A stretch of 64,000 nt of DNA from Deinococcus betulae. Its GTDB lineage: Bacteria; Deinococcota; Deinococci; Deinococcales; Deinococcaceae. Below the pieces are notes generated by a model that saw nothing but the letters and a program-made list of their open reading frames with translations, ran no database searches and was not told the origin of the DNA. A program made the position numbers and the translations under genes. Each line of letters opens with the position of its first letter. The stretch's first letter is position 1. The stretch is from the NCBI RefSeq assembly GCF_020166395.1, contig NZ_JAIQXU010000021.1, positions 32,349 to 96,348 of the forward strand. Reading direction: 5' to 3'. Below are positions 1 to 7,227 of the stretch, one piece after another.

Positions 1-33
1 GGGAAGAGAGCGGTCAGCATGGTTTGATGCGGC

Positions 34-303
34 ATGGTGCCGCTGCTGATCTGCTTTGGATCTATCCTGCTGTTCCTGGCCAGCACAGAAGTCCTGAGCC
101 GCGCCAGGACCGCTGGGCGGCCTAAGCGCTGGGGCTGGGTCCTGGTGGCCGCCGCGCCGGTGCTGCTCATCGTGGGCTCGGTGATCTGGTGGATGTCCCT
201 GAGCCCAGCCGAGCAGGAACGGCAGCGGGCCAAACGAGTGGCGCAAGGTGCGGTCCAGCTCTGCCGCATGGGTGACGGTGTGATGATGGAGGGCGTGGTG
301 TGA
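34..303 (+). CDS. small two-helix membrane protein, unknown function
   Basis: The 89-residue product has two hydrophobic stretches (about residues 2-18 and 33-53) separated by a short basic loop (RARTAGRPKR), so it is probably an inner-membrane protein with a charged cytosolic tail. No family is recognised. It is followed 6 bp later by another small hydrophobic ORF on the same strand, which suggests a two-gene unit. The start is uncertain because no strong ribosome binding site is visible, and the gene sits at the window edge. Confidence 0.4.
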   Translation: MVPLLICFGSILLFLASTEVLSRARTAGRPKRWGWVLVAAAPVLLIVGSVIWWMSLSPAEQERQRAKRVAQGAVQLCRMGDGVMMEGVV

Positions 304-309
304 TCAAGT

Positions 310-519
310 ATGGCCACGTCTGGACTCGCCTTCCTGGTCGCTTTCATAGGCCTTGGGACTGTCAGTGGCCAACTCCGCAGCCGCGGAGGGGCGTCGGCAC
401 ACCGTGCGGCTGGTCTGGTCGGTGGCGTCCTCCTGGCCCTGCTCAGCACTGGGGTCAGACTGGTCGTGCAGAGCTTGGGCATGATGTGTTCGCAGACAGT
501 GGGTAAGCTGCCCAGTTGA
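310..519 (+). CDS. small hydrophobic protein, unknown function
   Basis: The 69-residue product has two hydrophobic segments, about residues 4-20 and 33-54, joined by an Arg/Gly-rich loop. It starts 6 bp after the preceding small membrane protein, so translational coupling is likely. No family is recognised, and a chance ORF in GC-rich DNA cannot be excluded. Confidence 0.33.
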   Translation: MATSGLAFLVAFIGLGTVSGQLRSRGGASAHRAAGLVGGVLLALLSTGVRLVVQSLGMMCSQTVGKLPS

Positions 520-828
520 TGCGTGCAGGCGGACAGCAGGCCGTGGACCGAGCGTGGAAGTTCTCTGACGCTCCACCCACCTCCGCCGCAGGCGTCCTGC
601 CTGTGAGGCTGATGAAGAGCCGCTGATACCGAGTTGAGCACAATTCTTGAACTGTTAACAACTGTCGTACTGGCCGCGAAGGGCTGTGTTGTAGCGCCAG
701 CATTTCGCCGCAACGAAGGTGCTGAGAGGAGCTGTCAGGCGCAGCCAAAGGTTTTCTGGTGAGCCATGTAGTTGAGCTTCAGTCCGCCCGTGAACTCCTC
801 TTGACGCCCAGTGTGTACGCTGACCGCT
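520..828. other. intergenic stretch, nothing recognised
   Basis: About 300 bases separate the small membrane ORFs from the SUKH-type gene. I see no convincing gene, hairpin or repeat here. The short ORFs on either strand have no recognisable content. Confidence 0.4.
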
Positions 829-1413
829 ATGTCTGCTGCCTTCGGTGACGCCCTGCGCCTGGCCCTGCCGGCCCTGGCCGCCCCACTTCGTCCGCCAGCT
901 GACTCCGCAGACGTGCAGGCTGCCGAGGCGGCGCTGGGCCAGCCCTTGCCAGTGGCTGTCCGGCAGACTTACGCCACCCACGATGGTCAGGACGGCATCC
1001 TTCCCGGCGTCCTGTTTGGCCTGACCTGGTTGCCGCTGAAGCGTGCCCTGCAGGAACACACCACCTGGATGGATCTGGCCCAGGAGGATGCCAGCCTGAC
1101 CAGCGAGCCCGACGGCGCCATTCGGGCTGTGAATTTCAGTCAGGGCTGGCTGCCCTTCGCCACCGACGGCGGCGGCAACGGGCTGGCCGTGGACCTCGAT
1201 CCCGGCCCGGTCGGCACGCCCGGCCAGGTCATCACCTATGGCCCTGACGAACAGCCCCGCCGGGTGGTCAGCGCCGACCTCACCGCCTTCTATGCCTGGG
1301 CCGCCCGAGCCGTCGAGGCCGGCGACCTGACCCTAAGCGGCGACGACGCCCGGTATCAAGGGGCGTCGTCGTTCCTGGATGCGCTGCGAGACTTGCCGCT
1401 GCCCTTGGCTTAG
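829..1413 (+). CDS. SMI1/KNR4 (SUKH) family protein
   Basis: The 194-residue product resembles SMI1/KNR4 proteins. It has an N-terminal helix pair (VQAAEAALGQPLPVAVR), a short acidic turn, a WLPLK strand, the GWLPFATDGGGNGLAVDLDP core typical of the fold, and a C-terminal helix. Known members are cytosolic and include immunity proteins to secreted toxins as well as general regulators. I chose the ATG at 829 over the GTG at 811 because the added residues do not look conserved. The gene converges on the secreted nuclease gene, and the two 3' ends overlap by 4 bp. A functional link between them is only a guess. Confidence 0.75.
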   Translation: MSAAFGDALRLALPALAAPLRPPADSADVQAAEAALGQPLPVAVRQTYATHDGQDGILPGVLFGLTWLPLKRALQEHTTWMDLAQEDASLTSEPDGAIRAVNFSQGWLPFATDGGGNGLAVDLDPGPVGTPGQVITYGPDEQPRRVVSADLTAFYAWAARAVEAGDLTLSGDDARYQGASSFLDALRDLPLPLA

Positions 1414-2162
1414 CTGCAGCCCTTGCCGATCAGCCAGCTCACGGCCTGCTGGCGGTACGCCGTGCCGTTGGGGCCGCCACCAGCCGCGTTGTTGAACGTC
1501 CGTGTGAAGGTGTCGCTACCGATGGTCATCTCGATGGTCCAGGTGCTAGGTGTATTCGTGCTGCTGTTGGGGTAGGTCACGCGCGCCAAGTAGGTCAGGG
1601 TACCGTTCGCCAAGCGGCTACATTTAGCGGCCTGGTTTTCGATCTGCACCCAGTTGCCCCGGTTGAAATTCTGTTCCTGTGGGGCCATGTTCGCCCGCTT
1701 GCCCCAGCCGCCGAGCTGACTGCCGATGAGATGACCGCCGTCGTACCCGTTGGGGTTATCGAGATTGCCGACTGTGCCCTGGCAGGCGGTGTCGCGGGCG
1801 GCGGCCGTGACGGGCGGCAAATACCGGTAGGCGCTGCGGGGGCGGCCCTCAGCATCAATGTAGTAGTGGCCGCCGCTGATGACATGCCACTTGTTGCGCT
1901 CGGTACTGGCGAAGCGGGTAGGACAGCCGTCAGCGAGCTGCGCGCTGAGGGCGTCATGGTGCTGGTAGCCCATGCCGTAGCTGGCGAAGAACGCCTGAGC
2001 CTGTTCGGGACTCAGGTCTCTAGTGAGCTCGGTCAGCGCTACCTCGCCGCCAACAGCAGCGATCAGGCGGTCATAGGGGTCGGTGACGGCCACGGGGGCC
2101 GGGCTAGGCGAACAGGCGGCCAACAGCAGACTGGCCAGCAGCAACGCGGCAGATTGTTTCAC
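1410..2162 (-). CDS. secreted lipoprotein DNA/RNA non-specific endonuclease
   Basis: The protein begins with a lipoprotein signal (KQSAALLLASLLLAAC, lipobox LAAC), so it should be exported and anchored by a lipidated cysteine. The C-terminal domain carries the Endonuclease_NS_2-type core: a DGGHLIG segment supplying the catalytic His, then NMAPQEQNFNRGNW with the metal-binding Asn and following basic residues. Such enzymes cut single- and double-stranded nucleic acids with a divalent metal. I chose the GTG at 2162 because it gives a textbook signal peptide. An ATG at 2192 in frame would add 10 residues. Possible roles are nutrient scavenging from DNA or defence against competitors. Confidence 0.8.
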   Translation of the reverse strand: MKQSAALLLASLLLAACSPSPAPVAVTDPYDRLIAAVGGEVALTELTRDLSPEQAQAFFASYGMGYQHHDALSAQLADGCPTRFASTERNKWHVISGGHYYIDAEGRPRSAYRYLPPVTAAARDTACQGTVGNLDNPNGYDGGHLIGSQLGGWGKRANMAPQEQNFNRGNWVQIENQAAKCSRLANGTLTYLARVTYPNSSTNTPSTWTIEMTIGSDTFTRTFNNAAGGGPNGTAYRQQAVSWLIGKGCS

Positions 2163-2214
2163 GCGACCATCCCAGCACCGAATTGTAAGCATGATGTCAG
2201 TCTACCGGCTGCAG

Positions 2215-2523
2215 TTAAGCTCGCAGGCTTCGCGGCCGCAGCTTCTGTGGTTTCAGGCGCTGGTACAGCTGCACCAAGTTGGGTGGTAGCGGTTTTTCGT
2301 GGTTCGAGAAGACTTTGAGGCGCGCCTGGGTCATGCCCTACAGGGCCTCGCGGTCATTCGGGTCTAGGTAGCCCTCGTTTAGGGCGCATCGCAGCGCCGT
2401 CACGGTCTCGTCCATGTGGCCCAGATCGTGACGGGCCCAGCAGCAAGATGCGCCGCTCCCCTTGGCCCATTGGCAGGCGCGGCGCACGTCGTCGCTTGCC
2501 GGCCACCAGGTCAGCTCGCCCAT
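2215..2523 (-). pseudogene. decayed homologue of the protein at 9382-9696
   Basis: The reading GHMDETVTALRCALNEGYL is nearly identical to the matching segment of the gene at 9382-9696. A TAG at 2338-2340 replaces the Tyr codon of the intact copy (REVLYGMT). Downstream of it the same frame continues with GMTQARLKVFSNHEKPLPP and NLVQLYQRLKPQ and ends SLRA, just like the intact protein. The N-terminal 30 residues diverge and are shorter, so small indels are also likely. Function of the family is unknown. Confidence 0.7.
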
Positions 2524-2712
2524 CAGGTCAGCAGCTCGGTAGGGCGTGGCAGCAACATCACCTCTAAATTATCGTCTGTGACCGTACCTCCCGCCTGGTA
2601 AAGGCAGCGAAGCCAACGACTACACCTCCGGACCACCGTCCAGCAGCCGCACGTTGGCGGGGCCTCCTTGCACCCCCATCCTCTCAACGATCTCCATCTC
2701 GCCCTCGGTTAT
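2524..2712 (-). pseudogene. decayed homologue of the small protein at 9696-9902
   Basis: The reading TEGEMEIVERMGVQGGPANV matches the start of the intact relative (NEGEMEIIEVLQAEG). The initiator has become ATA, a TAG interrupts the middle, and a frameshift is needed to reach the end (NLEVMLLPRPTELLT). The stop overlaps the next ATG as TGATG, the same junction as in the intact cassette. Gene order is therefore preserved although the gene is dead. Confidence 0.65.
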
Positions 2713-2966
2713 GGCCCCACTGTAGGTGGGTCCAGCATTAGGCCTGACGCCAGCAGGAAGATGCCGCCGATGATGCACAGGAAGGCAAACAGGCGCACCA
2801 GCGGTTCTAAACAGCCCGCCGCCACCGAGTGGCCGTAGCTGCGAAATTCCTGCACCCCTGAGGCGTTGCGCCGCATGAAGGCCCGCCGGCCCATCCAGAC
2901 GTTGAGTATGATCCCCAGCACCAGCGCCACGCCACCTATGGTCATCAGCATTCTGGTCTTCACCAT
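2709..2966 (-). CDS. small membrane protein, unknown function
   Basis: The 85-residue protein has two hydrophobic helices, about residues 8-26 and 56-76, flanking a basic loop (MGRRAFMRRN). It occupies the upstream position in the decayed cassette, and its TAA overlaps the former start codon of the next pseudogene. In the better preserved cassette this slot holds a different, soluble-looking gene, so this may be an unrelated neighbour. No family is recognised. Confidence 0.45.
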   Translation of the reverse strand: MVKTRMLMTIGGVALVLGIILNVWMGRRAFMRRNASGVQEFRSYGHSVAAGCLEPLVRLFAFLCIIGGIFLLASGLMLDPPTVGP

Positions 2967-3078
2967 GACACACGCCGTGGGCTGCGCTGGCCGGTATCAC
3001 GCGCTATACAGTGGGGCATGCCGCTCTACCCGTTCCGGTTTCCACCCGAAACCCATGAGCGTCTCCCCGCCGAGTTGC

Positions 3079-3517
3079 GTGAACAATCAGCCAGCCGTCC
3101 GATGCCCTGACCGCCCGGGCGGCGGCGGCCGCGTTCGACAGCCTGTTTCTTGGACTTGGCATGGTGGCTCTAATCGTAGGCGCTGTTGGAGTCGCGAACA
3201 TCATGATCATTTTGGTGCTGGAACGCCGCTCCGAGATCGGGCTTCGGCGTGCTCTGGGCGCGACCCAGGGTCAGATCCGGATGCAGTTCCTGGCGGAGTC
3301 GATGCTACTCGCCAGCCTTGGTGGCAGCGCCGGTGTACTGCTGGGAGTAGGGGCAACAGCCATATATGCCAGTGTGAAGGGCTGGGCCATTGTCATTCCG
3401 GCAGAGGCGTGGTTGGGCGGTATCACCTCAGCCGTCCTGATTGGTGCGTTCGCTGGCCTGATGCCAGCTCTACAGGCGTCCCGCCTGCCCCCTGCCGTAG
3501 CGCTACGAACGTTATAA
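3079..3517 (+). pseudogene. MacB-type ABC transporter permease, C-terminal fragment
   Basis: The open frame reads QPSDALTARAAAAAFDSLFL followed by the FtsX/MacB permease C-terminal half. That half includes GVANIMIILVLERRSEIGLR, LRRALGATQGQIRMQFLAES and three membrane segments, ending PALQASRLPPAVALRTL. MacB-family permeases of about 400 residues work with an ATPase to export peptides or antibiotics. The large N-terminal part and the ATPase gene are absent, and an in-frame TGA lies just upstream of 3081. The stop codon abuts the IS630 element at 3520, so insertion and deletion probably destroyed the locus. Confidence 0.75.
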
Positions 3518-3529
3518 TACGGACTCCGA

Positions 3530-4054
3530 TTAATTCCTTAACAATGGCCACCAATGGAAGAGGGTTTGGCGGGTAACGAGGTCGGGCTGGGCTTCCAACC
3601 AAAGGCATCGTGCCGAGAGCGCTGCCTCTACTTCAGCCAAGCTGTTGAATGCTCGGTTGGCAATGGGCGTATCCGTCAGTTCCCACAGTCGTTCTGCGGG
3701 CTGCAATTCCGGCGAATACGGCGGCAACGTGACCGTCTGAATCCCTGCAGGCTGTCCCCCCAACGGCGCAACGTGAAAGCCAGCCCCATCCTGAACCACC
3801 AAGACCTGATGGTCGGCGCCCGCGCCGACCGTCTGCGCAAATGATGCCATGACGGTGCCATACGCGTGTTTGTTGACCACAGGGATCAACCAGAACAGGC
3901 TCTCACCGGTCTCCGGATTGGCGAAGGCGTAGATATACAACCACTCATAGCCGGGACGAACAGGACAAGTCAACGGTTGTCCAGTGGGCGCCCACACCGG
4001 TCGCCGAATCGGTTTGAGCCCAATTCGATGTTCATCCATGCACCACAGCGACAC
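3530..4054 (-). CDS. IS630 transposase, catalytic ORF (DDE part)
   Basis: This part contains the DDE catalytic residues. SLWCMDEHRIGL supplies the first Asp, VVQDGAGFHVAP the second, and LPPYSPELQPAERLWE the Glu. In the same frame it is open upstream as KVLVEALRQAERLFPRV, which is the normal lead-in to the catalytic domain, so it is probably translated by -1 frameshifting from the upstream ORF rather than from its own GTG. The start coordinate given is that GTG. Confidence 0.8.
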   Translation of the reverse strand: MSLWCMDEHRIGLKPIRRPVWAPTGQPLTCPVRPGYEWLYIYAFANPETGESLFWLIPVVNKHAYGTVMASFAQTVGAGADHQVLVVQDGAGFHVAPLGGQPAGIQTVTLPPYSPELQPAERLWELTDTPIANRAFNSLAEVEAALSARCLWLEAQPDLVTRQTLFHWWPLLRN

Positions 4055-4089
4055 GCGAGGAAAGAGACGCTCCGCCTGGCGGAGCGCCT

Positions 4090-4575
4090 CTACGAGGACT
4101 TTGTTTTGAACGCTTCCTTCGCGGCTTCATCGCCACCACCATGTCGAGGTCGGGGGTGTTGAAGCGTGAACCCAGCGGCCCGCAGGAATTCATAAGTGCG
4201 CCCGAGGTACACCGTCAGGCCGTACTGCTCACGGAGCCAATCCTGAACGTCTTTGCCTGACCAGACGATGCCCTGCTCAAAGTCTGTGTGCAGTACGGCT
4301 GCCAGAGTCTGCTGTTGTTCCACACTCAGCAACCGGGGCGCGCCCCGGTTGCTGTGACGCCCGTCGCGCAGTCCGGCGAGGCCCAACTCGCGGTAGCGCC
4401 CCACCAACGCGTAGGCGGTGACCCGGCTATACCGGGTCACTTGCAGAATCTCCGGCAGAGGGCGTCTTTCAGCGAGTAGGGCCAGGAACTGAGCTCTGCG
4501 CCGTTCCACGGCGCAAGTACTGCCTGTGTAGAGGTGCCAGAAGGTGTCGGCGTCATGCGCCAGGGGAGCCGTCAT
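4090..4575 (-). CDS. IS630 transposase, N-terminal ORF (helix-turn-helix part)
   Basis: The 161-residue product holds the two helix-turn-helix segments of IS630 transposases. These are LPEILQVTRYSRVTAYALVG and the ARR-type region SVEQQQTLAAVL, followed by GIVWSGKDVQDWLREQYGLT. It stops at 4090, but the catalytic half continues in the -1 frame. A run AAAACAAAG on the minus strand (4099-4107) lies a few codons before the stop. This fits programmed -1 frameshifting to make a full-length fusion, although a mutation is possible. Confidence 0.8.
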   Translation of the reverse strand: MTAPLAHDADTFWHLYTGSTCAVERRRAQFLALLAERRPLPEILQVTRYSRVTAYALVGRYRELGLAGLRDGRHSNRGAPRLLSVEQQQTLAAVLHTDFEQGIVWSGKDVQDWLREQYGLTVYLGRTYEFLRAAGFTLQHPRPRHGGGDEAAKEAFKTKSS

Positions 4576-4678
4576 CGTTGTCTGTTTGATCAGATCACGA
4601 TAAACCTTTTAATCGGACTCCGTATAAGTGAAAGTGGAATTTGCTTTCCGGATGGATGGGAAGCCAGCTTATATTGGC

Positions 4679-4748
4679 AGGGTTGCAGCAAGTTTTTGGG
4701 GTAGAGCAGTGACGTGGTGAACAGGTACAAGCTCTCGGGTGACCTTTA
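4679..4748 (+). repeat. relic of an IS6-family end
   Basis: The sequence GCAGCAAGTTTTTGGGGTAG followed by AGTGACGTGGTGAAC matches the outer end of the IS6 relics at 21837, 25677, 26992 and 46664 (consensus GTGGCAAGGTGT, then AGTGACGCGGTG). No transposase coding sequence follows, so only the terminus remains. Confidence 0.6.
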
Positions 4749-4863
4749 CCTAAATGCATCACAGCCGTGGTCTCCGGTCAGTTCAACGCTCCAGACGCCC
4801 TCCACAGCCGAGACCTTGGAAGCGTATCCAGCGAGTATCGTTTTCATTCCCGGAATCGGCCTT

Positions 4864-6147
4864 TCATTGAGGTACGGCTGTTGAATGCTCGGGCATCCTG
4901 TGCAGCTTCCAAAGAGGAGCAAAGAAGAGTGGGAGGAAGCAGAGCAGGGCCCCCACGCATACAAGCATCAGCGCCCGCCGGAGCCCAAGCCCCGTTGCCA
5001 AGACGCCACCGAAGACGGCCCCCAGCGCCCCGGCTCCCTCAATCAGGAAGCGGTTGCTGGCGGAGACGCGCCCACGGAGGTGTGCTGGCGTGACGATTTG
5101 CCGCAGGCTCCACTGCTGCACATTCACTACTGTGAATATCAGTCCACTGATCACCCTTGCCAACGCGAGCACCCCCACGACGACGCCCAACGGTCCACCC
5201 ATTAGGGGCACCACCAGCAGGCTCAGTACCCACGTCATCGTGCCAAGAATGATCGTCGGGCCGACAGGAAACCGCTGGGCTACGCTGGTCGTCAGGAACG
5301 CGGCGGGCAGGGCGGCGAGACCCCCAGCCGCCGCGATCAGACCGATCCACCCCGCGTTCAAATGCAACTCGCGCGTCGCGTAAAGAATGTACTGGGCCTC
5401 GAAAGCCCCGGTGAAGAAGATGATGGCCGCGCCGCATACGGCCCAGGCCCCCAGCAGGTGTTGGCGCAGCAGAGCGGACAGCCCTTCCCGCACATCATTC
5501 ACGACATTGAGTGGTGGAGATTTGCGCGGAGGCGGCGCCTCCGCGCAAATCCTGAGCAAGAAGAGGGCTGAGGCGAGGTAGGTCAGCGCATCGAAGACCA
5601 GAGCGAACGGCGCCGTGAGCCACTGCACAATCAAGCCCCCGAGGCCGGGGCCGGCTGAACTGGCGGCGGAATGGCTGACCTGTAATTTGCTGTTGCCATC
5701 TAGAATCTGCGAATCAGGTAAGAAGGTCGGCACGTATGCGGAATGCGCGACCTCAAAGACGACGGTCAGGGTACCAAGCAAGAAGGCCACCACATAAAGC
5801 TGCGTCAGGGTCAGAACACCCATAATGACCGTCACGGGAATGGAGAGCAGCGAGGCGGCCCGGAGCACGTCCATCCAGATCATCAGCAGACGTTTGTTCT
5901 TTATACGGTCCACCCAAACGCCGGCGAAGAGGCTGAACAGAAGTGAGGGGAAGCGTTCGGCTGCTGCCAGATAGCCCATATGAAGTGGAGTGGCGTTCAG
6001 GGTAAGGGCGGCGAGTAGAGGCACGGCGAGCGAGGTGATCTGCGAGCCGATGAGAGACACGCTCAGGGCAAACCACACCTGCCTAAAGTTTGCATTGGTC
6101 CAGGCCTGTTGGGTGAATGCATGCTCCTGCACAGTCATCTGGTCCAA
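4864..6147 (-). CDS. MFS drug/metabolite efflux transporter
   Basis: The 427-residue protein has about twelve hydrophobic segments and the MFS loop 2-3 signature in the form GVWVDRIKNKRLLMIWMD. This places it with the EntS/MefA-like exporters (MFS_3). It starts with a soluble QAWTNANFRQVWFALSVSLI segment typical of that group. Proton-driven export of a toxic or secreted compound is the likely role. It is divergently transcribed from a CGNR regulator, with an imperfect palindrome between them, so induction by its own substrate through that regulator is plausible. Confidence 0.85.
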   Translation of the reverse strand: MDQMTVQEHAFTQQAWTNANFRQVWFALSVSLIGSQITSLAVPLLAALTLNATPLHMGYLAAAERFPSLLFSLFAGVWVDRIKNKRLLMIWMDVLRAASLLSIPVTVIMGVLTLTQLYVVAFLLGTLTVVFEVAHSAYVPTFLPDSQILDGNSKLQVSHSAASSAGPGLGGLIVQWLTAPFALVFDALTYLASALFLLRICAEAPPPRKSPPLNVVNDVREGLSALLRQHLLGAWAVCGAAIIFFTGAFEAQYILYATRELHLNAGWIGLIAAAGGLAALPAAFLTTSVAQRFPVGPTIILGTMTWVLSLLVVPLMGGPLGVVVGVLALARVISGLIFTVVNVQQWSLRQIVTPAHLRGRVSASNRFLIEGAGALGAVFGGVLATGLGLRRALMLVCVGALLCFLPLFFAPLWKLHRMPEHSTAVPQ

Positions 6148-6182
6148 TCTCCTCAGAGCTTACCCCTAAAACTCTATTTGGT

Positions 6183-6206
6183 GGTAAGTTCAGTTTGAAC
6201 CTTACC
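6183..6206. promoter_or_regulatory. candidate operator between MFS gene and CGNR regulator
   Basis: An imperfect palindrome, GGTAAGTTCA then TTGAACCTTACC, sits in the 91-bp divergent gap. A further GGTAAG occurs at 6225-6230, just before the regulator start. Its position fits a binding site for the CGNR protein, which would control both genes. This is inferred from symmetry and location only. Confidence 0.5.
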
Positions 6207-6238
6207 ATACGGGAGTATCTTGACGGTAAGGACTTGAG

Positions 6239-6898
6239 ATGACGACGCGAAAGCTAAACAAACAGATTCGGGCTCACGGCAAGGTGGCTGGATTCCCGCG
6301 CTTGCTGGGCGGGCGACTGTGCCTGGAGTTCGTGAATACTGTCGAGGGCCGCATAAGCGTGCAGCCAGGAGAGTTCCTGACCGACTACTTCAGCCTGATC
6401 CGGTGGGCCTACCACGTCGGACTGATCTCGGATGAGGCCCGAGAAGACCTGTGGGAACAGGCCGGGCAGCAGACCGAACAGGCTGCTGCCCAGTACCGAG
6501 AGGCCGTGGCACTCAGGGAGGCGATCTACCACGTTTTCCTGGCCTTATTTCAGGGAGAATGTCTCCCGCCTGAGGACTTGACTGTTCTTCAACGAAGCTA
6601 TGTTGAAGGGCTCAGGCGCGCCGAACTGCAGGCAAGTGAGTCTGGCGTCCAGTGGAATTGGGCGGCGACCCGTGACTTGGCCGGGGTGAACTGGACTGTT
6701 GCCCGGTCAGCGGTCGACCTGCTGACTTCTCCGGACGCCAGGCGTGTTAAGCAGTGCCCAGGGTGTGGGGACTGCGGTTGGCTCTTTTTCGACACGACCA
6801 AGAGCGGGACCCGGCAGTGGTGCAGCATGGAAGGGTGTGGCAGCCGCGCGAAGATGCGGCGCCACTACCAGCGCCAGCATGGATCAGGCGCGCTGTAG
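6239..6898 (+). CDS. CGNR zinc-finger (ABATE-domain) transcriptional regulator
   Basis: The 219-residue protein has the N-terminal ABATE domain, with GRLCLEFVNTVEGR and the DYFSLIRWAYHVGLI segment. At the C-terminus it has the CGNR-type zinc knuckle CPGCGDCGWLFFDTTKSGTR, then QWCSMEGCGSRAKMRRHYQR. The signature CGNR is altered to CGSR, while the four metal-ligand cysteines remain. Family members are thought to bind DNA and sense stress or small ligands. Its divergent arrangement with the MFS exporter suggests it controls that gene and itself. Confidence 0.85.
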   Translation: MTTRKLNKQIRAHGKVAGFPRLLGGRLCLEFVNTVEGRISVQPGEFLTDYFSLIRWAYHVGLISDEAREDLWEQAGQQTEQAAAQYREAVALREAIYHVFLALFQGECLPPEDLTVLQRSYVEGLRRAELQASESGVQWNWAATRDLAGVNWTVARSAVDLLTSPDARRVKQCPGCGDCGWLFFDTTKSGTRQWCSMEGCGSRAKMRRHYQRQHGSGAL

Positions 6899-6911
6899 AA
6901 CTGGCGCGCCT
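6886..6911 (+). terminator. hairpin over the end of the CGNR gene
   Basis: AGGCGCGC and GCGCGCCT form an 8-bp stem around the stop codon, followed by only a couple of T residues. It could be a weak terminator or simply stabilise the 3' end. Confidence 0.4.
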
Positions 6912-7227
6912 TACAAATCCGTGTAGGGAACAGCTTCATCAAACCACACCCAGTGCCATGTTGTCCGTCAATATAACTATCAGGACCACGATAAGTGTGC
7001 CTGGTGAAAAGGCTTTAGCTGAAATGCGCGCTTCTCTGATCTGATCGGAGACAATCAGAGTGCATTCCTCTTGCAGGTCATGCAGTGTCAGGCTGTACTG
7101 TAAGCTGTGCCTGATTATTCAGTTCAGGTGCGCCCTGTGCCACTCGTACCGTTCAGGCGGCGCGAAAGCCTTGTAGAAGGCGCCATTGACCACGCTGCCT
7201 TCAGGCCCGCGCCACTACCCTGAGGTC
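6912..7227. other. intergenic region before topA
   Basis: About 315 bases without a credible gene. A short stem GCCTT/AAGGC lies near 7170. No clear promoter could be assigned to the topoisomerase gene. Confidence 0.35.

Larger units (their letters stand above)
3520..4622 (-). mobile_element. IS630-family insertion sequence, complete ends
   Basis: Inverted ends beginning CGGACTCCGATTAA at 3520 and its complement ending at 4622 enclose a split transposase. Both outer flanks carry TA (3518-3519 and 4623-4624), which is the target duplication expected for IS630/Tc1-type elements. The element is about 1.1 kb. The same terminal sequence bounds the 129-bp element at 17368-17496. Confidence 0.85.
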
